Part shown: positions 50,348 to 63,941 of the stretch, in pieces
How positions within the stretch are numbered: position 1 is the stretch's first letter
Layout: each line of letters starts with the position of its first letter
NCBI RefSeq assembly: GCF_030518795.1
Contig: NZ_CP130427.1
Span: 6,076,001-6,140,000, forward strand
Reading direction: 5' to 3'
Source: Micromonospora sp. NBRC 110009
GTDB taxonomy: Bacteria; Actinomycetota; Actinomycetes; Mycobacteriales; Micromonosporaceae
Length of the DNA: 64,000 nucleotides
Position numbers and translations under genes: made by a program
Notes under the pieces: model-generated
Database searches by the model: none
Told to the model about the DNA's origin: nothing
The model's input: the letters and a program-made list of their open reading frames with translations, nothing else

Positions 50348-50776
50348 TCACCGTAGACGGTCGAGGTGCTCCGGCAGCAGGGCCAGGGTCGGCGCGAGCT
50401 GCGAGTGCCGCGGCGCCGGCAGCGCGTCGCGGGTGAACCAGCCGATCCGGTCGAACTTGTGCGGCTCCCCGATGGCGACCTCGGCGGGGTCGACCCGGAC
50501 CGCGAAGACCACCGCCACCCAGTGCGACGGTGGGTCGTCGCGCAGCACGTTACGCACCCCGAGCAGGGTGATCGCCAGCGGCGAGGTGACGTACTCCTCG
50601 CGGACCTCGCGGGCCACGGCGGCCTCGAACGTCTCGCCGAACTCCAGCGCGCCCGCACCGGTGTCCCAGGTGCCGGGCTCGTCGCGGGCGCCGGGGCCGC
50701 GCCGGGCAAGCAGCAGCCGGGCCGCGCCGTCGTGGCAGACGAACACACAGGACACCGAGGGGGTACGCGCAGCCAT
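50348..50776 (-). CDS. NUDIX hydrolase
   Basis: A 142-residue NUDIX protein with the box GALEFGETFEAAVAREVREEYVT, fitting Gx5Ex7REUxEExGU with the last Gly replaced. It would hydrolyse a nucleoside-diphosphate-linked compound. It lies 4 bp upstream of the Tat esterase on the same strand, so the two are co-transcribed. Start ATG 50776 puts the conserved VSCVFVCHDGAARLLLARR strand at the N-terminus as expected. Confidence 0.92.
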   Translation of the reverse strand: MAARTPSVSCVFVCHDGAARLLLARRGPGARDEPGTWDTGAGALEFGETFEAAVAREVREEYVTSPLAITLLGVRNVLRDDPPSHWVAVVFAVRVDPAEVAIGEPHKFDRIGWFTRDALPAPRHSQLAPTLALLPEHLDRLR

Positions 50777-50918
50777 CAGCTCATTCTGCGCGACCCGGTG
50801 CCGCGGCCGGGGCCGGCCGGCCTCCTCGGCCGGTACGGGAGCCCGCGTACCTGTTACCCGGCGGTTACCCGGCTGCGAAGCCACTGTGGCACGGCAGGTC
50901 GACGGTCGAGTCCGACAA

Positions 50919-50950
50919 CCACCGGAGCCGCTCCGGTGGTCCACCGGAGC
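50919..50950. repeat. Stem-loop plus direct copy of CCACCGGAGC
   Basis: CCACCGGAGC (50919-50928) is followed after one base by its exact inverse (50930-50939) and after another base by a second direct copy (50941-50950). The array ends 18 bases before the ATG at 50969, so it lies in the leader or promoter of the AMIN-like secreted protein gene. It may be a binding site or an mRNA stem-loop able to switch into an alternative pairing. Confidence 0.5.
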
Positions 50951-50968
50951 ATCGACAGGAGGAGAGCG

Positions 50969-51520
50969 ATGAGACTGAGGAGAGCACTGCTGGCGCTGGT
51001 GATCGCGCTCGGCGGGCTGGTCGCCGGCGCAGGCGGCGCCACGGCGGCCACCGCCCCGTACTGCGGGATCACCTGGGGCAGCACGGCCAGGGCGGGGGGC
51101 GCGCTCAGCACCGACCCGCTGGTCGAGGTCCGCACCGGGCGACACAACTGCTGGGACCGGGTGGTCTTCGAGTTCGCCGGCCCGGCGAACGGCTTCTCGG
51201 TCGCGTACGGGGAGACGTACACCGAGGGGCAGGGGCTGGCCTTGTCCCCGTACACCGCCGGGGGTGCGCTGCTGCGGGTGTCGCTGCGCGCGCCCGCGTA
51301 CGACGACGACCACGTGGCCACCGTGCCGTACCGCGCGGGTGGGCACGCCGCGACCGTGCTGGGCTACCGGACCCTGCGGGACGTGGTCTTCGGCGGCAGC
51401 TTCGAGGGCTACACCACCTTCGCCGTCGGCGTCCGCGCCCGGCTGCCGTACCGGGTCTTCGTGCTCAGCGGCCCGGGCACGCACAGCCGGATCGTCCTCG
51501 ACGTGGCCCACAAGTGGTAG
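50969..51520 (+). CDS. Secreted AMIN-like domain protein
   Basis: A 183-residue protein with a Sec signal (RALLALVIALGGLVAGAGGATAATA) and probable cleavage after Ala. The mature domain, with NCWDRVVFEFAGPANGFSVAY and VLGYRTLRDVVFGGSFEGYTTFAVGV, matches the AMIN-like beta-domain proteins common in Streptomyces and relatives, thought to bind cell-wall material. Two cysteines (CGITWG, NCWDR) could form a disulfide. It has a strong AGGAGGAG site. A hairpin terminator follows immediately, so it is monocistronic. Confidence 0.82.
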   Translation: MRLRRALLALVIALGGLVAGAGGATAATAPYCGITWGSTARAGGALSTDPLVEVRTGRHNCWDRVVFEFAGPANGFSVAYGETYTEGQGLALSPYTAGGALLRVSLRAPAYDDDHVATVPYRAGGHAATVLGYRTLRDVVFGGSFEGYTTFAVGVRARLPYRVFVLSGPGTHSRIVLDVAHKW

Positions 51521-51535
51521 GCGTGACCGGTACAC

Positions 51536-51567
51536 CGGTGATGGGGGCCGGTCGGCCCCCATCACCG
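51536..51567 (+). terminator. Terminator hairpin after the AMIN-like gene
   Basis: CGGTGATGGGGGCC (51536-51549) pairs perfectly with 51554-51567 around the loop GGTC, a 14-bp GC-rich stem located 15 bases after the stop. It separates this gene from the following two-component operon. There is no U-tract, as usual in this GC range. Confidence 0.75.
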
Positions 51568-51618
51568 ACCGTTGCGGCAGGGCACCCCGGCGTCGCGCCC
51601 GGCTACCCTGAGCGTGTC

Positions 51619-52299
51619 ATGGAGGGCCGCGTGCTGGTGGTCGAGGACGATGCCTCCATCCGGGAGGTCAGCGCCCTCGGGCTGCGGCGGTCCGGGTTCC
51701 GGGTGGAGACCGCGGTGGACGGGCCGGCCGCCCTCGCCGCCTGGCGGGCCCGGCCGGTCGACCTGATCGTGCTCGACGTGATGCTGCCCGGCCTCGACGG
51801 CTTCGAGGTGTGCCGGCAGATCCGCCGGACCAGCCAGGTGCCGATCCTCATGCTCACCGCCCGCACCGACACCATCGACGTGGTGGTCGGGCTGGAGTGC
51901 GGCGCGGACGACTACCTGCGCAAGCCGTTCGACCTGCCGGAGCTGGTCGCCCGGGTCCGCGCGGTGCTGCGCCGCACCGTCGCCCCGGTCGAGGAGACCA
52001 CCGTGACCGCCGGCCCACTGGAGATCGACCCGACGCGGTTCGTGGCCCGCAAGTCGGGCCGGGAGCTGACCCTCACCGCCACGGAGTTCCGGCTGCTGCT
52101 GGAGCTGGCCCGCCGCCCCGGCCAGGTGTTCACCCGCGAACTGCTGCTCGACCGGGTGTGGGGGCACAGCTACCTCGGCGACTCGCGCCTGGTGGACGTG
52201 GCGGTGCAGCGGCTACGCGCCAAGGTGGAGGACGATCCGGGCGCCCCGACCCTGATCAGGACCGTCCGCGGGGCGGGCTACAAGCTGTCGACGGGGTGA
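51619..52299 (+). CDS. OmpR-family response regulator
   Basis: A 226-residue regulator. The receiver domain is residues 1-118 with VVEDDASIREV, the phosphoacceptor Asp in IVLDVMLPGLDG and the conserved Lys in DYLRKPFDLPELVARV. A winged-helix DNA-binding domain (about 130-226) has LTATEFRLLLELARRPGQVFTRELLLDRVWGHSYLGDSRLVDVAVQRLRAKVE. It starts at ATG 51619, nine bases after a TACCCT -10. It is followed 4 bp later by its kinase. OmpR regulators bind direct repeats, so it is one candidate for the CTTACCG sites at 14.8 and 18.2 kb, without direct support. Confidence 0.93.
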   Translation: MEGRVLVVEDDASIREVSALGLRRSGFRVETAVDGPAALAAWRARPVDLIVLDVMLPGLDGFEVCRQIRRTSQVPILMLTARTDTIDVVVGLECGADDYLRKPFDLPELVARVRAVLRRTVAPVEETTVTAGPLEIDPTRFVARKSGRELTLTATEFRLLLELARRPGQVFTRELLLDRVWGHSYLGDSRLVDVAVQRLRAKVEDDPGAPTLIRTVRGAGYKLSTG

Positions 52300-52303
52300 C
52301 GCG

Positions 52304-53701
52304 ATGACGGCGGGGAGGGTCGCTCCGGGGCGCCTGCGGCGCCGGCTGGTCATCGCGTTCGTCCTCATCGCCGGGGTGTCCGCCGGCGCCCTCGCCGGCG
52401 GGTCGTACCTGATGCTGCGCCAGGCCCGCTTCGACGGCTCGCTGCAACGCGCCGCGGCCGACGCCCGCTACCAGCTCGTGCTCGCCGCGCAGTTCCTGCC
52501 GCTGACCGACGCCCGCCGGGCGGACCTGCTGGCCAGCTTCGCGCAGAACGGACGGCCGGTGCTGCTCGTCACCGAGGGTGTCCAGGCGTCGAACCCCGGG
52601 TACGCCCCGGCGCCCGGCCCGGCGCTGCGGGAAACGGTCGCCGCCGGTCAGCTCGGCTTCCAACGCTCCCCCGACGGCGCCAGGCCGCGGCTGCTGGTGG
52701 TCGGCGGCCGGATCCCCGGCTCCACCGCCGAGCTGTACGTGGTGACGGTGGAGGACGACCTCGTCGACGACCTCCACCAGCTCCGCACCGCGCTGGCGGT
52801 CGGCTGGGTCGCGGTGGTGCTGCTCGCCGCCGCCGTCGGCAACTCGCTCGCCCGGCGGACCCTCGAACCGGTCGGCCGGGCCAGCCGCGCCGCCCGGGCG
52901 GTCGCCGAGGGGCTGCTGCACACCCGGCTGCCGGTCGGCGGCCGGGACGAGTTCAGCGCCTGGGCCGCGTCGTTCAACGAGATGGCCGAGGCGCTGGAGA
53001 CGAAGATCGAGGCGCTGTCCCGGGCACAGGCCCGGGAGCGGCGGTTCACCGCCGACGTGGCGCACGAACTGCGTACCCCGGTCACCGCCCTGGTGGCGGC
53101 GGCGTCACTGCTGGCCGAGCAGCTCGACGCCCTCCCCGCCGACGCCCGCCGGGCCGCCGAACTCCTCGTCACCGACGTGGTCCGGCTGCGCCGGCTCGTC
53201 GAGGAGCTGATGGAGATCTCCCGCCTGGACGCCGGGCGGGAGGCGGTGTCGGTCCGGCCGGTGGACGTCGTCGCGCTGCTGCGGGGGATCGCCGACGCGC
53301 GAGGCTGGACCGACCGGGTCACCGTGGCCGGCGCGGCGCCCCCGACCGTAACGGACCCGCGCCGGCTGGAACGGGTGCTGGCCAACCTGATGGCCAACGC
53401 GGTCGAGCACGGCGGCGGCGAGGTCCGGGCCGAGGTGCGGCACACCGGGACGTCGCTGGTCGTCGAGGTCACGGACCGGGGGCCCGGCATCCCCGCCGCG
53501 CACCTGCCGCACCTGTTCGACCGCTTCTACAAGGTCGACCCGTCCCGCACCGGAGCCGGCAGCGGCCTCGGCCTGGCCATCGCGCTGGAGAACGCCCGGC
53601 TGCTCGGCGGCCGGATGGAGGCTCGCAGCGAGGTCGGCCGGGGCACCTGCTTCCACCTCGAACTGCCCGCCGACCGCGGAGGTGACCCGTGCGACGCCTG
53701 A
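52304..53701 (+). CDS. Sensor histidine kinase
   Basis: A 465-residue kinase. Membrane helices lie at about residues 15-38 and 158-180 around a roughly 120-residue extracytoplasmic sensor. A HAMP domain follows (RRTLEPVGRASRAARAVAEG), then the H-box RRFTADVAHELRTPVTALVAAASLL, the N-box NLMANAVEHGGGEV and the G-boxes TDRGPGIPAAHLPHLFDRFYK and GAGSGLGLAIALENA. It phosphorylates the preceding response regulator. Its 3' end overlaps the lipoprotein gene by 13 bp. The set resembles CseBC/MtrAB-type systems with an associated lipoprotein that may modulate the sensor. Confidence 0.94.
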   Translation: MTAGRVAPGRLRRRLVIAFVLIAGVSAGALAGGSYLMLRQARFDGSLQRAAADARYQLVLAAQFLPLTDARRADLLASFAQNGRPVLLVTEGVQASNPGYAPAPGPALRETVAAGQLGFQRSPDGARPRLLVVGGRIPGSTAELYVVTVEDDLVDDLHQLRTALAVGWVAVVLLAAAVGNSLARRTLEPVGRASRAARAVAEGLLHTRLPVGGRDEFSAWAASFNEMAEALETKIEALSRAQARERRFTADVAHELRTPVTALVAAASLLAEQLDALPADARRAAELLVTDVVRLRRLVEELMEISRLDAGREAVSVRPVDVVALLRGIADARGWTDRVTVAGAAPPTVTDPRRLERVLANLMANAVEHGGGEVRAEVRHTGTSLVVEVTDRGPGIPAAHLPHLFDRFYKVDPSRTGAGSGLGLAIALENARLLGGRMEARSEVGRGTCFHLELPADRGGDPCDA

Positions 53702-54579
53702 TCGCGCCGCTCGCGGCGCTGCTCCTGCTCACCGCCGGCTGCGCGCCGGCCCGGAGCGGCACCCTGGGCCCTGCCCCGGCCGCACCGACCACCCGGACCG
53801 GCACGACGCCCGGCTCCCCCTCCCCCGCGCCCGCGCCCGCGACCAGCCGCCACACCCCGCCGACGTTCGCCGCCCCGAGCGGCCCCGCGTCGCCCGGCCC
53901 GGACGGGACGATCACCGTGCAGCTGTGGTTCACCCGAGGCGGGCAGCTCGTGCCGACCCGGCGTACGCTGCCCGCCACTCTGGCCACCTCCCGGCTGGCG
54001 CTCGCCGAGCTGGCCGCCGGGCCGTCCCTGGCCGAGACCGCCGCCGGGATGACCTCCCTGGTCCCGCCCGACGTGCAGGTGACCCGCATCGCCGGCCAGG
54101 TGGCGACGCTGGTCCCGCCGGCCGGCTTCGACAGTGGCGGCGCGGCGACCGTCCGGCTCCGCCGGGCGCAGGTGGTCTGGACGCTGACCCAGTTCCCGAC
54201 CGTGCGACGGGTGGCCTTCACCTCGACCGACACCGCGCCGACGGGCCGCGACGAGTACGCCGACCTGCTGCCCCCGATCGTGGTGACCGCCCCGGCGACC
54301 GGCGACCGGGTCACCAGTCCGGTCACCGTCACCGGGACCGCCGACGTGTTCGAGGCGACGGTGAGCGTCCGGGTGCTGGACGCCGCGGGCCGGGAGATCG
54401 GCACCGCGTTCACCCTCGCCACCTGCGGCTCCGGCTGCCGGGGCGACTACCGGGCCAGCGTGCGCTACCGGCGGGCCACCACCGGTCCGGGCACGGTAGA
54501 GGTCTACGAGGTGTCCGCGCGGGACGGGTCGCGGATCAACGTGGTGGCGGTCCCCGTCATCCTGGCTACCAGTGGCTGA
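53689..54579 (+). CDS. GerMN/Gmad2 domain lipoprotein linked to the two-component system
   Basis: A 296-residue protein. The lipoprotein signal ends LLLLTAGC (Cys18), followed by a Pro/Ser/Thr-rich linker to about residue 65. A GerMN domain covers about 65-185 (ITVQLWFTRGGQLVPTRRTLP, LAELAAGPSLAETAAGMTSLVP) and a Gmad2 Ig-like domain about 195-290 (IVVTAPATGDRVTSPVTVTGTADVFEATVSVRV). LpqB, encoded beside MtrAB, also has a GerMN domain, so this protein may act as an external partner of the kinase. The GTG start lies inside the kinase gene. Confidence 0.88.
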   Translation: MRRLIAPLAALLLLTAGCAPARSGTLGPAPAAPTTRTGTTPGSPSPAPAPATSRHTPPTFAAPSGPASPGPDGTITVQLWFTRGGQLVPTRRTLPATLATSRLALAELAAGPSLAETAAGMTSLVPPDVQVTRIAGQVATLVPPAGFDSGGAATVRLRRAQVVWTLTQFPTVRRVAFTSTDTAPTGRDEYADLLPPIVVTAPATGDRVTSPVTVTGTADVFEATVSVRVLDAAGREIGTAFTLATCGSGCRGDYRASVRYRRATTGPGTVEVYEVSARDGSRINVVAVPVILATSG

Positions 54580-54770
54580 GCCGCCGCCGGTGCCCGCCGC
54601 ACCAGCAGCCGGGCGACCAAAAAGTTTTGTGAGGTTCCTACAAATCGTGCCGCGTAGGGTTCGGTGATTACAACATGGCGCGGGCAGCCGGCACGCGGAA
54701 AGGTGGATCTCTGCCGAGGGCCGCCGTCTCGCGGCGCGTTCATCGTGGGTCAACCGGAGGGATCGGTCCA
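54580..54770 (+). promoter_or_regulatory. Leader/promoter region of the large carboxylase gene
   Basis: About 190 bp, including one of the few AT-rich patches in the window (54,617-54,676) with TTTTGTGAGG, TACAAATCG and GATTACAAC, any of which could provide promoter elements. No exact -35/-10 pair is claimed. An ACCGGAGGG ribosome binding site precedes GTG 54771. Confidence 0.4.
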
Positions 54771-60233
<5,463 letters not shown>

Positions 60234-60265
60234 CCGGGGTCGGCCACCAGCTCGAATCCAGTGGT

Positions 60266-60316
<51 letters not shown>

Positions 60317-60498
60317 ACCGACAGCTGCTGGTCCACTCGACCAGGATCCCCACCCGGCTGCGGCCGTCGCGCCTGCCGCCGGCCGTCGCCTGGAAGACAC
60401 CTCGCTGACCAGTTCGAAGCCCGTCGTGCGGCGGCATCCGTCCCCGTACGCGGGTCAGGTGGGTTGATCGTGTCGGCGTCTGCTGACAGGCTGCCGCT
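60317..60498. other. Intergenic region between the homopolymer tract and the SDR gene
   Basis: About 180 bp without a supported gene. ACCAGTTCGAAGCCCGTCGTG (60408-60428) matches 17 of 21 positions with 60246-60266 on the other side of the homopolymer tract. If the tract is a false join, coding sequence could be missing here. Confidence 0.35.
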
Positions 60499-61257
60499 GT
60501 GGATCTAGGACTTGCGGGGAAGACAGCCTTCATCACCGGGGGAAGCAGTGGCATCGGGCTGGCCATCGGCCGGGCGCTCCAGGCAGAGGGGGCGAAGGTC
60601 ACCGTCTGCGGACGGGATCCAGAGCGGCTGAGGGAGTCAGGACTGCCCGGCGTCCAGGCGGACGTCACGGATCCGGACGCGCTCGCCCGGGCCGTAGACG
60701 AGGCGGCCGAGCAGATGGGCGGGCTCGACCTGCTGGTGGCCAATGCCGGCGGCGCATACGGGGGTGGGCTCCTGGATTCCACCCCCGAGGACTGGCTGCG
60801 GACGTACGAGTTGAACGTGCTGCATGCCGCCCACGCCATCCGCACCGCGGTGCCGCACTTCGAGCGGCGCGGGGGCGGCAGCGCGCTCATCGTGGCGTCG
60901 ATAACGGGCTGGAAGCCGGGCCCCAAGTCGTCGTACGCCTCGGCGAAGGCGGCGGAGATCCACCTCGCCGCCACACTCGGCCAGGAGCTGGGCCCGCGCA
61001 ACATCCGGGTGAATGCGCTCAGTCCGGGTTCGGTGATGTTCGAGGGCGGGGGTTGGGCCTGGTTCCGGGACAACCGACCGGAGCAGTACGAGGCTTTTGC
61101 CCGCGACGACTTCCCTCTTGGGCGGCTGGTCGAGTTGCACGAAGTGGTGGACGTGGCGTGCTTCCTCCTGTCGCCCCGCGCTGGCGGGGTCAACGGCACC
61201 AACATCTGCGTGGACGGCGCCCAGGATCACCCGAGCGCGGGCCGGTTCTTTCCGTAG
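60499..61257 (+). CDS. SDR family oxidoreductase (classical)
   Basis: A 252-residue classical short-chain dehydrogenase. The cofactor motif is TGGSSGIG (residues about 13-20), structural LVANAGG, and catalytic Ser in IVASITGWKPG with YASAKAAE. CGRDPERLR after strand 2 suggests NADP(H). It resembles FabG-like reductases acting on acyl or small keto substrates. GTG 60499 is used. There are no operon partners. Confidence 0.88.
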   Translation: MDLGLAGKTAFITGGSSGIGLAIGRALQAEGAKVTVCGRDPERLRESGLPGVQADVTDPDALARAVDEAAEQMGGLDLLVANAGGAYGGGLLDSTPEDWLRTYELNVLHAAHAIRTAVPHFERRGGGSALIVASITGWKPGPKSSYASAKAAEIHLAATLGQELGPRNIRVNALSPGSVMFEGGGWAWFRDNRPEQYEAFARDDFPLGRLVELHEVVDVACFLLSPRAGGVNGTNICVDGAQDHPSAGRFFP

Positions 61258-61463
61258 CCGCTGCTGGCCAAGGTTCCCGCAGTGCCCGGACTGGCCGGCC
61301 GGCCCCCGAGGACGCCCCGACACCCCGCTCGCCGACCGCGGCCACCACGACAAGTACCGGCGCCTGGTCTCGGCAAGGCATCGACCCGTCATCGCCCGCC
61401 GCGGCGCTGGGCACGGCTCCGGCCTAAGTACTGACACGTGGCCTGTTCTGCCAGGATCGGCGC

Positions 61464-61820
61464 ATGGCGAACGTCTGGTCCGGTGTCACGATCGACTGCC
61501 TCAACCCCGAGCGGGTAGCCCGATTCTGGAGCGCCCTGCTCGGTCGCGAGCCCGGCCCGTCGCAGGAGGGCTGGGTCTACCTCGGCGAGCGAGGTGACCC
61601 GCAGCCGCGGCTGGTGTTCCAGCCGGTGCCTGAGCCGCAAACAGGCAAGGTGCGGGTTCACCTCGACATCTCGGTCGACGACATCGACGAGGCCATGACG
61701 CAAATCAACAGTCTCGGTGGCCGGTTCACCGGCGAGCGTCACGACTACAAGGAGGGTGTGGTCGTCGTCATGGCCGACCCGGAGGACCACGAGTTCTGCC
61801 TGGTCAAGTACTACGGCTAA
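61464..61820 (+). CDS. VOC superfamily (glyoxalase-like) protein
   Basis: A 118-residue protein with the single-module VOC pattern. It contains TIDCLNPERVARFWSALLGREPG, WVYLGERGDPQPRLVFQPVPEP, VHLDISVDDIDEAMTQINSLGG and MADPEDHEFCLVKY at the C-terminus with the metal-position Glu. Actinobacterial proteins of this sort are annotated as glyoxalase-like and may be bleomycin-resistance-type or catabolic; the function is not evident. Its stop overlaps the MarR pseudogene end on the opposite strand. Confidence 0.87.
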   Translation: MANVWSGVTIDCLNPERVARFWSALLGREPGPSQEGWVYLGERGDPQPRLVFQPVPEPQTGKVRVHLDISVDDIDEAMTQINSLGGRFTGERHDYKEGVVVVMADPEDHEFCLVKYYG

Positions 61821-62119
61821 CGGCGGCGCGCGGACGCAGAGTCAGCCGCCTGGTCGGCGCTCGTCGGGTTGCCGACCGGGGACTGCAGGACGCGGATCAA
61901 GCGCGTGGCGCCTGCGCTGGAGAGCGGAGCGAGGCAGAGGCGTTCCATTTCCTGGCGGGCGAATTCGGCGTCGTGCAGGCGCTTCCGCCCGGCCGGCGTC
62001 AGCTGCACGATGTTCTTGCGTCGGTCCTGAGGGCTGCGGCGCCCGCTCAACGAGTTCCTTCCCCTCCAAGGCGTCGACAAGGGCCACCCTCGTACAGCCA
62101 GCAGCCCGCTTCGCAGACG
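61817..62119 (-). pseudogene. MarR-family regulator remnant, truncated and frameshifted
   Basis: Read on the minus strand, AAGCTRVALVDALEGKELVERAPQPS is the recognition helix and wing of a MarR protein. After one extra base near 62027 the reading shifts to DRRKNIVQLTPAGRKRLHDAEF and a C-terminal tail. Removing that base restores a continuous MarR-like sequence. The N-terminal half is missing: an in-frame stop lies at 62,120-62,122. The gene is thus decayed, or the base is a sequencing error in an already truncated copy. Confidence 0.68.
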
Positions 62120-62249
62120 CTCAGTGCGGTATCGAAGGAGACGAACATGACGCCGCCGACGAGCACACCGTCCAGCCAACTGCCCCGGCAACCCTCCCGG
62201 GCCCCCTTCCCGGGATCGTCCTCCGCCGCGCCGAGCCCGGGTCGGCACA

Positions 62250-62801
62250 CTAGGCCTGTGTCGGAGCCCCTTCCAGCGCGGCCAGAGTCTCTCGCAGCCA
62301 CTTCAGCTCGGTCCGAGTCGTCGCCGTCGCGATCGTGAACAGCCCCTGCCGGAACGGGTCGTCGAAGTCAGCGGCGCGCAGCGGCCGGTCGCCGTCCCAG
62401 AAGAAGCTGGCGGGCTGGGTGAGGAATTCGAGCCGCCGCCGCAACACCGCGGCCTGCTCGGCCGGGTTGTCGAGCTGGCGCAGGAACCCGAGCAGTGTGA
62501 ACCACCGGTTCTCGTCGGTGATGAACAGGTCGTCTGGCTCGCGTAGCCGCTGCATCAGGGCCTTCTCCCCGGTTGCGGTCAGCGATAGTACGTGCCGGGG
62601 CGCGGCGACCTGACCCGGCTGCAGCTCGCGTCGTAGCAAGCCGGCCGCCTCCATCCGTTTCAGCAGCGGATACAACGTCCCGTCGGCGATCGGGCGTACG
62701 TGCCCGGTCAGCGCGGCGACGCGTTTACGCAGCTCGTACCCGTGCAACGGCTCGTCGCAGAGGAATCCCAGGACCGCAAGCTCCAGCATGATCAAAATCA
62801 T
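62250..62801 (-). CDS. PadR-family transcriptional regulator
   Basis: A 183-residue PadR regulator. LELAVLGFLCDEPLHGYELRKRVAALTG and ADGTLYPLLKRMEAAGLLRRE form the PadR winged helix (residues about 5-85), with the Vir_C-like helical C-terminus (RWFTLLGFLRQLDNPAEQAAVLRRRLEFL) for dimerisation. ATG 62801 is used; ATG 62789 is the start more typical of the family. It is divergent from the alpha/beta hydrolase with only 44 bp between starts, so it probably represses that gene and itself. Confidence 0.88.
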   Translation of the reverse strand: MILIMLELAVLGFLCDEPLHGYELRKRVAALTGHVRPIADGTLYPLLKRMEAAGLLRRELQPGQVAAPRHVLSLTATGEKALMQRLREPDDLFITDENRWFTLLGFLRQLDNPAEQAAVLRRRLEFLTQPASFFWDGDRPLRAADFDDPFRQGLFTIATATTRTELKWLRETLAALEGAPTQA

Positions 62802-62828
62802 ACCCCCTTGCCGGGATACCTCGGAATC

Positions 62829-62838
62829 TAGATATCTT
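62829..62838 (+). promoter_or_regulatory. Candidate -10 in the PadR/hydrolase divergent spacer
   Basis: TAGATATCTT contains the palindrome AGATATCT (62830-62837) and a possible -10 TATCTT (62833-62838) seven bases before ATG 62846. Within a 44-bp spacer both genes' promoters must overlap, as expected for PadR control. Confidence 0.4.
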
Positions 62839-62845
62839 CTGCGCC

Positions 62846-63622
62846 ATGCATAGCGCTCAAGTCCTCCCCGACGGCTCCCAGATGCGCTGGGTCGAGATCG
62901 CCGGTGTCCAGCCCACCCGCGTCTACATCCACGGTCTCGGCGCCAGCTCTGCGCCCTACTACGCGGAGGCGGTCGCTCAACCCGCGCTGGCCGGTCACCG
63001 CTCACTGCTGATCGACCTGCTCGGTTTCGGGATCAGCGACCGGCCCGCCGACCAGGCGTACACCCTTGAAATGCACGCAGACGTTCTGGCCCGCGCGCTC
63101 GACCAGGCCGCGGTGGCTCAGGCCGACGTGATCGCGCACAGTCTGGGCGGCGCCGTTGCGTGCGTGCTCGCGGCTCGTCATCCCCAGCTCGTACGCCGAA
63201 TGGTGCTGGTCGATCCGGTATTGGACCCGGTACGACCCCTTCCGGCGGTCAAGCGCCCGGGGAGCTCGGGCATTGGCGTGTACCGGTCGGAGGCCGAGTT
63301 CCTCGACCACGGCTGGGCCGAGACGATGGATCACGTCGGCCCGCAATGGGCCGCCACGATGCGTCTGGCCGGGCCGCAGGCGCTCTACCGCACGGCGATC
63401 AACGCGCTACTCGGGAGTACGCCGACACCACGCGAGCACCTGGAGAGCCTCACGATTCCGCGTACGCTGTTGTATCCCGCGGCGGACGGACCGCGCTTCG
63501 ACGCCGACCGGCTGACCGCCGCAGGCGTCGCGGCGGTGGCGATCCCCGACAGCGGTCACAACATCATGATCGACAACGTCGACATGTTCACCCGCGCCGT
63601 CGCCGCCACATTACGTGACTGA
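62846..63622 (+). CDS. Alpha/beta-fold hydrolase
   Basis: A 258-residue hydrolase. Oxyanion motif VYIHGLGASSAPYY, LLIDLLGFGISDRP, nucleophile Ser in VIAHSLGGAVACVLA, later PDSGHNIMIDN with the catalytic His. It belongs to the broad esterase/lactonase group. It is under probable PadR control. The third-last codon pair contains a TTA leucine codon (63611-63613), rare in such genomes and translated in Streptomyces relatives by the developmentally controlled bldA tRNA. Confidence 0.87.
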   Translation: MHSAQVLPDGSQMRWVEIAGVQPTRVYIHGLGASSAPYYAEAVAQPALAGHRSLLIDLLGFGISDRPADQAYTLEMHADVLARALDQAAVAQADVIAHSLGGAVACVLAARHPQLVRRMVLVDPVLDPVRPLPAVKRPGSSGIGVYRSEAEFLDHGWAETMDHVGPQWAATMRLAGPQALYRTAINALLGSTPTPREHLESLTIPRTLLYPAADGPRFDADRLTAAGVAAVAIPDSGHNIMIDNVDMFTRAVAATLRD

Positions 63623-63941
63623 CGTGATGTGGATTGGCCGGCGATGAGGTCGCACAGCCGTCGGTCGCCCCAGGCCGTCCAGGTGGGACGCTCACCGTCA
63701 CGCCTCGCCTCAAGTAATGCTCAAATCCGCTGCGGGCAAGCGATCGAAACGAAGAACGCGCATACGCTCACCGCACCCGGCTCGCTCGCGGTCCTCCCCG
63801 AACCGGTCACGGCGGCGACCGTCTTCCTGCCCGGGCCGACCCTGCGCGAGTCCAGCACGACCGTCCTGACCGGAGCCGCCCGAGCCGAAACAGGGCCGGC
63901 CACCGGCGTAGCTATACGTCGCAAGCAGAAGGAGGGGGAGC
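63623..63941. other. Intergenic region without a recognised gene
   Basis: About 320 bp. Reverse-strand open frames here are low-complexity and not supported. Near the right end TATACG (63913-63918) is a possible -10, followed by AAGGAGGGGG as ribosome binding site for the partial gene at 63942. Confidence 0.4.

Noticed and set aside
62250..63005. Longer PadR start upstream of 62801
   Set aside because: The extra N-terminal residues are Arg/Ser-rich, would run into the divergent hydrolase gene and are not family-like.
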